Assembly (NCBI GenBank): GCA_015680685.1
Contig: MNCI01030210.1
Coordinates: 63,454 to 127,453 of the forward strand
Direction: 5' to 3'
Source: Gnetum montanum
Taxonomy: Eukaryota; Streptophyta; Gnetopsida; Gnetales; Gnetaceae
Length of the DNA: 64,000 nt
A program made the translations under genes and the position numbers. The notes under the pieces are model-generated. The model was not told where the DNA came from, made no database searches, and worked only from the letters and a program-made list of their open reading frames with translations. Positions 57,001 through 64,000 of this stretch are shown one piece after another. The stretch's first letter is position 1; every line of letters starts with the position of its first letter.

Positions 57001-58498
57001 TAACATTGATACAATTCATCATTATAATAAAGTTTAGCAGGTCCAAATGGCAAAGGAAATGGAGGGATTTTCCTTTGCACGTCTGCGACGGTGAGGGGAG
57101 GGTCCAAAGTCCATTTCCTATCCAGCCATTCGAGATTTCTACATCTAGAAAAGAAGTTGATAGAATGGGTCAGGTATTCTAGGATTTTGAATGCTAGTTG
57201 TCCCATGACAGCAGCTCGTACATTGCTGATAGAAGTGAATTCACTTATAGCCCTTTCGGTCAATGAAAATGTATCATTATTGCCCAGGAGATCGCCATCA
57301 TTGATGAAGAATCTACATCATAGAAGATGGGTGAATCCTTTACGCTCAACGTAAATTTAAATAGTAGTTAGCATATTGCCACACATCGAAACAACACAAA
57401 TGTAAATTCTTACCCGCCTACGTAATGCACGGTACCAGGTGGGTTATGGAAGTAGGTTGTGAGGTGATGAGCCAAGAATAGAGTATTGTAGGCGTGATAA
57501 CAGTTGAATCTGGGCATTTCCCAGATCCAGCTAAGATGCCTCAAACCTTTGGCACTCTGTTCGTGGTCTTACACCTTCACAGTTTCAATCATGCCATCTG
57601 TCAAGAATGCCAAGATGCTCTATGTTGAACCAACCAATAGTATCTTCAAAATAGCAGTAGCTACATTGCCTGGTAGATGCAACTAGACGATTACGCTGTA
57701 ATTACGAAGCAAAAACTGCAAGAACCCCCATGCACCTCTTCGGAACCATACCGCCTCCTCCTTTATACAAGCATGAGGAGGAGGAACATTGGCCGCAGGA
57801 ACATGCATGCAGCATAGGATGCCCACAATGTCCAAAACAATTAGGACGGGCTTTAGCATAATTCTGTATAACAAAGAAAATGCATTGCTATCAGACAAAT
57901 CATTTAGATATAAAAATCTACCACACTACATTAGGATTCTCTTGATTCCCAAAAAATTACAAATTCCACTAGAAATGCATGGCCAGAACCACCCAAACCT
58001 TTGCAACAGCTCACGGTCTGTCTCTGACAACAACAATGAAACAAACACTATGTATTACCCTAGCGTAACATGTAACTATTATGGAAGTAAAGGAAAAGAA
58101 AACAAAACCCTGATTATGCTATCCATAGGTACAATACCTAGATTTTTCAATTATACACTACGTTTGCTCAATATTAGTCAACGTTACTTAAATCCTCATA
58201 ACAATATGAGGTTCGTCTCCAACAGGGAAGACAAAGGTAATATCACAAACCACAACAGCTTAGTCTGCGTGAATAGATATTAATGCTAGACACAACATGC
58301 ACATTCAGAAAAAAAAGATATATAACTATGATGCTGCAACAAGCATAACAATAGTGTAGAAGGATGAATGGTGACCTACCGGTTGAGTGGAGTAACTTTC
58401 CAAGCCTCGACCCTGGCCTGTGAAGCCTATTACAAGCTCTCCTGCACTTCGTCAATCCTTGCCAGTTTAGCATTCTTCCCTTTATCCTTTGATGCCAT
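54078..58498 (-). pseudogene. Eight-exon antisense accessory gene of A2
   Basis: Inferred exons (minus strand): 58498-58380, 57863-57414, 57312-about 57038, 56929-55880, 55757-55577, 55445-55317, 55232-54415, 54335-54078, roughly 1,090 codons. Each border was placed where similarity to the A1 copy ends. Nearly all are GT-AG. The exon 3 donor is mutated, and exon 1 ends CCG|GTAGGTCAC. N-terminus MASKDKGKNAKLARIDEV; exon 2 PPPHAC and WFRRGAWGFL; exon 3 WLDRKWTLD and KIPPFPLPFG; exon 4 KAQCWLGHRAA, FVDLFGVPSDGFP, EEWLGVKKEVKGI and IIYPLFQARAFP; exon 7 LRWDPLKPIDLD and the coiled-coil-like LWKRLQRSKKERVAL; exon 8 acidic (EEVPLRDEYNVDEGPNEE). Exon 4 still has 157 open codons. Stops at former Trp and Gln codons make it non-functional. 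No known domain was recognised. It is not the gag, pol or envelope of the host element. Confidence 0.78.
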
Positions 58499-59078
58499 AG
58501 TTGCAGTTGAAAGAGTTTTCGCAAAATTGTTTTTTTATGCCTTGCTCACGCTCCCTTTCTATTATAGCCAAATCCAAATTCACGATATCTGTAACCTGTT
58601 TTAAGTATGAACCACTGGTTTCTAAACAAAATGCTTGAAACTAACTTTTCTTTCTGCCCGATCGATGCAGAAATTTCCTGAAACACCAGTGTCAGTATGA
58701 CATGAAACGTGAAGATCAGGGCATTAATTTCATAGATATCGTATGGATCGTAGTCTGAAACGACCCTAAACTAATGCGTAGTTTATCACCTCATAATCCG
58801 ATCACATTAACTATGGTCTATACAAAATTTCAAATCCAATTATGTCAACATGCTAGACATGTCACATTACATCTTTCATCTTATTTCATACACTAGCATC
58901 TAGGAAGCCTAGCTCGTCATTTTTTTTACAAACTATGCATATCTGTAATGGTCCACTAAGACTTTAAAATGGAAGCTTCTCTCATGCACAACTCTAACGC
59001 AATGAAAAAACAAACTTTATTGTTCAACAGATTGGCAGAAAAACAATGTAACAACTTCCATTTTTGAAAATTTTGCAG
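58499..59078. other. A2 spacer between antisense exon 1 and pol
   Basis: 580 bp without a coding frame. It is the candidate promoter of the antisense gene and the end of the presumed sense intron, finishing in ATTTTGCAG (acceptor AG at 59077-59078). Confidence 0.5.
59067..59078 (+). promoter_or_regulatory. Candidate 3' splice site before A2 pol
   Basis: GAAAATTTTGCAG|GAC is 12 bp before the ATG at 59091, and the frame opens at once. It is the counterpart of 18602 in B. Confidence 0.5.
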
Positions 59079-59090
59079 GACCATTCGCAA

Positions 59091-60380
59091 ATGGACGCAG
59101 CTTTATCCGCACCCTTAGCCTTAACAGGCTTGCATAGGGAGATCATTAGATAGTTCAATCACAAGCTAGTAGGAACAAATCTTTCCCTTTATGATGCAAC
59201 CATAGCAACATTGGAAACATCCCTAGACTGGCCAGAATATCTAGCCCAAACTCTTGATTTGGTGGCTGGTGATGTAACCAAGGACCCTCTCAGTGAGGTC
59301 CCTATGATCACGCACAAGGGTGAAAATAAAACTCTTAGGGTTAGTTCCCTCCTAGACCAACAAATGCAAAGTGACATAACACAAGTGCTACAAAACAACG
59401 TTGCTATATTTGCGTGGTCACACGAAGACATGTTGGGATTAGACCCGAGATTAATATAGCATAACATAATTTTAGACCCACGCATCAAAGCAATTAGACA
59501 GAAGGTGCGAAAGATTAAGCTAGAGATAGCGCTAGCAATGCGTAATGAAATCACTAAGTTGTATCAGGCTGGTTTCATTCATGCGGTCGACTACTCAGAC
59601 TAGGTGTCCAACATCGTAGTTGTCTCTAAGAAAATGGGAGGCATATGCATCTGCATAGACTTCCAGGATCTGAATAAAGCCATAATTAAGGACAATTTCC
59701 CATTACTGAGTATCGACCAACTGATCGACATAATAGCTGGTCACGCACTTCTATCTTTTATGGATGGTTTCTCAGGTTATAATCAAATTCATATTAATCT
59801 TGAGCACCAATTGACCACAACATTCATGACGCCCTGGGGAACCTTCTATTATACTATGATTCCCTTCGGGCTAAAAAATGCTGGAGCAACGTATCAACGA
59901 GCTATCACATACATCTTTAGCGATTACCTCTTAAAGAGATTGAACGACTATGTGGATGACATAGCTGTCAAGTCTGTAAAGTCGGAAGATCATTCAGATG
60001 ATCTAGATTTAGTCCTTAAACGATGTCTTAAGCATGATTTATGGCTCAACCCAAAGAAATGCGTATTCGAAGTCAAAACCTGACGCATGTTGGGGTTTGT
60101 AGTGTCAAAGACTGGCATCTGAGTCGACCCTGACAAGGTCAAAGCCATTGTGGATTTAACGCCATCTACAAATTTTAAAGAACTACGTGGGTTGCAAGGA
60201 AGACTACAATTTATTAGGCAGTTCATTTTGAAGTTAATAAATAAATTACATCCCATGCAACATCTCCTTAAGAAGGGTGTTAATTTTGAATGGACCGATA
60301 ACTGCCAGCATGTATTTGACAACTTGAAAAAGGAGCTGCAACACTTACCAACGGTTTTTCTACCACAAATGGATCAGCCT
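59091..60380 (+). pseudogene. A2 reverse transcriptase
   Basis: The pol N-terminus starts MDAALSAPLALTGLHREI. LQNNVAIFAWSHEDM, AGFIHAVDY, SNIVVVSKK, CICIDFQDLNKA, FMDGFSGYNQI, PFGLKNAGATYQRA and YVDDIAVKS (59949) are all present in order. The thumb has ELRGLQGRLQFIRQF and PMQHLLKKG. Stops lie at about 59151, 59457, 59601, 60081 and 60120. The order RT, RNase H, second RNase H, IN is that of Ty3/gypsy Tat elements. Confidence 0.88.
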
Positions 60381-61281
60381 TTTTACATTTTTCTAGCAAA
60401 CTCAGAAGTGTCTATAGTTGTGTTACTATGCCAAAAAAGGAACAATGGGTCAGAAGCCCCTATCTATTATCTTAGTCATGCTCTATTTACATATGAAACA
60501 AGGTACAATGAAGTGGAGCATAACTATTTGGCATTGGTTTTTGCACTTAAAAAATGTAGGCATTACCTTTCTTGCAGTCAGGTTAATATCATTTGCAAAA
60601 AAAATGTTTTCCAAGCTTTCAAATAGCTTGTATGAGAGTAGTAGGATAGCTCGCTAGAAGGCTATCATGGCCAAATTTGATTTACATTATGTTGGCCAGT
60701 CATACACCAAAGATTTGGCTATAGCTAACCAACTAGCAACATCGCCTAGTAACGATCAAGCTACGATAGAGCCAGAATTTCCGGATGAGCATGTGCATAG
60801 TTCAAGCCCTGTATCAATAGGCCTCGAAGCAACGTTATACTTCGACGAAGCTTCAACTACTAGAGACGGAAGTACTACCACCATCATTACACTTTCTCCT
60901 AAGGATGTGCATCCACTGGCTTACCGCCTGGCCTTCCCTTGTATGAACAATGTGGTAGAGTATGAGGGGCTCCTGAAAGGATTGTTGATAGGCAGAGAAC
61001 TCAACTTTCAACACCTGGCAATCCGAGGTGATTCGATGCTCTTCATCAATCAAATCACAGGAGTCTATGCCTGCAAAGCTATGCATCTACAGCCTTATTG
61101 TGATATGGCTAAAGATCTCCTGAAACATTTTGTGACAATCGATACCCAACACGTGTCGTGTCACGAAAATGCTATGGCCACTGCACTGGCCACACTAGCA
61201 CTAAGTGTACCACCACACTTGTTTTCCACTTGGCCTACTTTAATGATGGAATGTACAGATCCTATCATTCAAGCAGCATAA
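60381..61281 (+). pseudogene. A2 RNase H plus second RNase H
   Basis: First module (60360-60625): YIFLANSEVS in place of the DAS active site, then LLCQKR, PIYYLSHALF, NEVEHNYLAL and CRHYLSC, with a frameshift near 60615. Second module (60825-61210): YFDEAST with Asp, NNVVEYEGLLKGL with Glu, IRGDSMLFINQ with Asp. The last motif, NAMATALATLAL, has lost its acidic residue (A1 IADALATLAL, B IADVVATLAL). The linker to IN ends at 61281. Confidence 0.85.
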
Positions 61282-61296
61282 ATCTATTCATTAAAC

Positions 61297-62553
61297 ATGA
61301 GAGAAATGCCAGAATGGTATGACAACATTCAAACTTACCTTTGGCATAGTGAACCACCACACGAGCTAATGCATGCACAAAAAGATGCAGTGCGCAAACG
61401 TGCCAGGCAATACGTCATCATTGGAGATAGTACTCTCTATAGACACTCTTTCAATGGGGTATTTCTAACCTACATTTATAATGACCAAGCATAGAAAATA
61501 GTTAACGAAGTCCACGAGGGGCTGTGTGGAGGACACGTAGCCCCGCGAGCCATGGTTGCTAAAATCAGACACCTAGGGTACTATTGGCCATACATGGAAA
61601 AAGACTGCCTTACCAAAGTTAAGACATGTGATACGTGCCAGCGTTACGTAAACCTAATACATGTGTTACCAACCAAGTTACACACTACACAGATTACTTT
61701 GTCATTCCAATGATGGGGACTAGATATCATAGGTCCCATCGCACGTAAATCTTTCGCAGGACATAGTTTCATTATCACTGTCACTAAGTATTTCACAAAG
61801 TGGGTTGAAGCTACCCCCCTACAAAATATTACATCTCAACAAGTTTGCCATTTCATCTTGGACAATATAGTAACTACATTTGGACTCCCTATGACTATTG
61901 TGACTAACAACAGGCCAAAATTTAGTAGTACAGAAACCAAATCTTTTTACGATAATCTTGGTATCAAGAAATATTTTTCTTCACCCCATTATCTATAAGA
62001 AAATGGTGAAGAAGAAGTAGAAAACAAGGTAATTATCAATCTACTTAAGAAGATGCTCAGCAACAATAAAAACGATGGCATGAAAAAATCCTCTACGTAC
62101 TATGGGTGTACCGTACGACATGCAGAACAGCTACAGACATGATGTCCTATAGCCTAGTCTATGGATCCGAAGTAGTGTTTCCCTTAGAATTATAGGTTCG
62201 CTCATTGTGAATGGTCCTCTCCATGGTTATAAATGAGACTCAGCACAACGAGTCTAGAATCGTGGATTTAGACTCAGTAGAAGAGAAGCACATCTAGATG
62301 CTCGACACCATCGAAAGAAATCAAGAAAAATAGAGATAGAAGCATTGGCACAATCTACATCAATGATCGATCAAGAAAGGAGACTTAGTTCTCAAGGCCA
62401 TTCATGAACTAGTAGGCAAATTCTCTGCAAACTGGGAACGCCTTTTCCTGGTCATCAGTGCATACGGCAATGAAGCATTCAAGTTAGCATATATCAATGG
62501 CAACGAGTTATCAAATCCAGTGAATCATTTATATATTAAGTAGTACTACATCT
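61297..62553 (+). pseudogene. A2 integrase
   Basis: Linker MPEWYDNIQTYLWHSEPP. Zinc region HEGLCGGH (61513) and CDTC (61628), all four ligands present. Core: GLDIIGP with the first Asp, YFTKWVEATPL, TIVTNNRPKF where the second Asp is Asn, and ENGEEEVENK with the Glu. The C-terminal module FSANWERLFLV, EAFKL and NHLYIK ends at a stop at about 62542-62554. Several stops and frameshifts between 61995 and 62400. Confidence 0.82.
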
Positions 62554-62559
62554 AAATAT

Positions 62560-62960
62560 CAACTCAGTTCAAATGCAAGGTAACAAATGTCCGCTACGAC
62601 ATAAAACTGACAAAGTTATACATGTCCTCTACAACGTAAAACTGGCATTTCTTGCACGCGTCTGCCAAGATGCTAAACCAACAAAGTTTCCGACCGTCTG
62701 CCATGACGTGAAACTGGCAAGGTAAGCACACATTTACTGAGATGCTAAACTAGCACAGACTTATCTCTAGGTCACGACATAAAACTGACACCCACAGCAT
62801 GGTTTTCTAGGACCATAAACTAGTTCTTCCACCATCCGCTACGACGTAAAACTAGCAGGTTTCAGTTTGCCTAGACGTTAAATTGGGATCACGGACTGCT
62901 AAGGCTTAAAACCAGCAATAATAGTCAACCAGGACTCAAAACTAGAATCCATCAATAGAT
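62560..62960 (+). repeat. Degenerate repeats after A2 integrase
   Basis: About ten loose copies of CTACGACGTAAAACTGGCA with spacers mentioning TGCTAAACTAGCA. Matches 3250-3560 of A1 reversed. Confidence 0.7.
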
Positions 62961-63079
62961 AATCTAGAAAGCAAGCAAGCATGATCACTCTTGCCTGCAT
63001 CCCTACCAGATGGAACGGGTAAGGTGTTGGAATAGAAGCAACATCGCTACCGCACCGACATCCTACTGATTACTCGGAC

Positions 63080-63271
63080 ATGCCGAAAGGCATACTACTG
63101 ACCCATTGGAGATGTTGCTATGACAGCCGCTTTGTAGTTGCAACTCCTAGGATCAACTTCATTGCTTGGGGCCCTAAAGAAACCATGGTCATCCATAGTC
63201 TCAGCAACCTCCATCCATTGCCGTCACTAGACTCCAGCTTAGAAGATTCATCTAACTTGTTCTTTGCCTAG
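63080..63271 (+). CDS. Short ORF conserved between IN and 3' LTR (A2 copy)
   Basis: A 63-codon ORF starting MPKGILLTHWRCCYD, aligned with the A1 ORF at 2890-3117 in the same orientation and place. Conservation includes PKETMV-HSL. No domain recognised. It may be chance within a conserved 3' region. Confidence 0.3.
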   Translation: MPKGILLTHWRCCYDSRFVVATPRINFIAWGPKETMVIHSLSNLHPLPSLDSSLEDSSNLFFA

Positions 63272-64000
63272 TCATTTGAGCAAGATGAATCTGGCTGTCG
63301 ACAGTAGCTTCATGAACTGTGGCATCAACATTGGGACCCTTGCTCCTTGTGATGGTCCTCATTTCATGGCCTATGCTCTCCTTTTCTCTTTGGATGATGG
63401 TTGTTTCAACAGCCTCCTTCCTTAGCAATTAGGATGATTGCTTTTGTGCTTTGCTCTTTATTATGTTTTGTAGGTTACTTGTTACAACAGGGTTGATCAG
63501 GAATGCATTCATTAGAAGGTGAAGCATCATGGCATTCTGAAGTGGCTACCTAGATTAGCCTGGCTACTTAGGAGTGCAAACCCTACCTCTCCCTCCATCG
63601 GATACCTTACTTTGCTTTCCCCTTCCCTTGTCCTCACGATCGCCTTTACCCTCTTCTTTGCTTATACAGAGCATGAACATTCAATCAAATTATTTCGCAT
63701 CATCATGTCCATGAACTGGCGTAACACAACTCGCCTAGTGGAATGAAATCCAAAAAAAAACAGGGCAAAGCTTGGTAAAATGGATGTAAACAACCCATCA
63801 AGGCCATGCGGGTGTAACACAACTCATCTGTGCAAGCCCCTCATATATAGTATGATAGCGTAACTTCTTGAAAATACATTCACAGAAGGATGTAGTGACT
63901 TGTTCACAAAATTTTCATGTTCACATGATTAAGTCTTCCCCGAACCTCCCTCCTCTTACTTTAGTAAAATCCCTTCTATGCTTTCTTCCCTCCCCTGCCT
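63272..64000. other. A2 3' noncoding region to the window end
   Basis: Aligns with 2125-2890 of A1 reversed. No gene seen. The polypurine tract and 3' LTR are expected just beyond the end. Confidence 0.6.

Larger units (their letters stand above)
47676..64000 (+). mobile_element. Tat-lineage retrotransposon A2 (3' LTR outside window)
   Basis: 5' LTR 47676-49261, PBS 49268, gag-PR 49518-53336, satellite 53560-53905, antisense gene 58498-54078 (minus), pol 59091-62553, satellite 62560-62960, 3' noncoding region to the window end. The last bases align with about 2125 of A1, about 140 bp before the A1 3' LTR, so the 3' LTR starts just outside. It is the most complete element in the window and the reference for the antisense gene. 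It is inserted in C. Confidence 0.9.

Noticed and set aside
59189-59554. 121-codon minus-strand ORF across A2 pol N-terminus
   Set aside because: Opposite strand of conserved pol; no independent support.

Overview
This window is plant nuclear DNA made almost entirely of decayed retrotransposons. No intact host gene, rRNA or CRISPR array was seen. The main residents are Ty3/gypsy LTR elements. Their pol carries two RNase H modules: a degenerate RT-linked one, and a second one with FDGA-, EYEGL-, GD- and ADALATLA-like motifs. That arrangement is characteristic of the plant Tat/Ogre lineage. A Copia LTR with a methionine-tRNA-type primer site, a LINE endonuclease relic and a tRNA-like SINE head also point to a large-genome land plant. 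A gymnosperm is plausible, but the sequence alone does not decide it.

Layout. (1) Element A1 runs on the minus strand from 33348 to 715. It has a 5' LTR (32103-33348), PBS, gag-PR (31848-28068), satellite, antisense gene, RT/RNase H/IN (6290-3592), satellite, polypurine tract and 3' LTR (715-1982). (2) Element B (9152-25766, plus strand) is nested in A1, in exon 5 of the antisense gene, flanked by 5-bp repeats CCCGA/CCCAA. Its 5' end is abnormal: a large head-to-head LTR palindrome (9152-11566), so both termini are U5 ends. (3) 33349-41440 is AT-rich older DNA with unknown coding relics, a GATATC array, a Copia LTR, an orphan exon-like ORF, a tRNA-like SINE head and a LINE fragment. (4) C-prime, an internally deleted minus-strand element with a 5' LTR at 42688-44161, abuts C, a 5'-truncated plus-strand element (44162-47675). 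(5) Element A2 (plus strand, 47676 to beyond 64000) is complete except for its 3' LTR, which should begin about 140 bp past the window.

The most unusual content is a gene on the strand opposite to the element, lying between protease and reverse transcriptase. In A1 and A2 it has eight exons that align one-to-one, nearly all with GT-AG borders, for roughly 1,090 codons. It has a basic N-terminus, a coiled-coil-like middle and a very acidic C-terminal exon. B carries a two-exon form and C keeps the acidic last exon. Each pol begins just after a good 3' splice site (AG at 59077-59078 in A2 and 18601-18602 in B). The antisense gene therefore appears to sit inside a sense-strand intron separating gag-PR from pol. 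I do not recognise the encoded protein.

All copies are dead. In-frame stops are mostly at former Trp, Gln and Arg codons, as expected from C-to-T decay of methylated DNA. Four single-N positions mark assembly joins: two have unmerged 46-bp duplicated flanks and two have lost conserved coding sequence.
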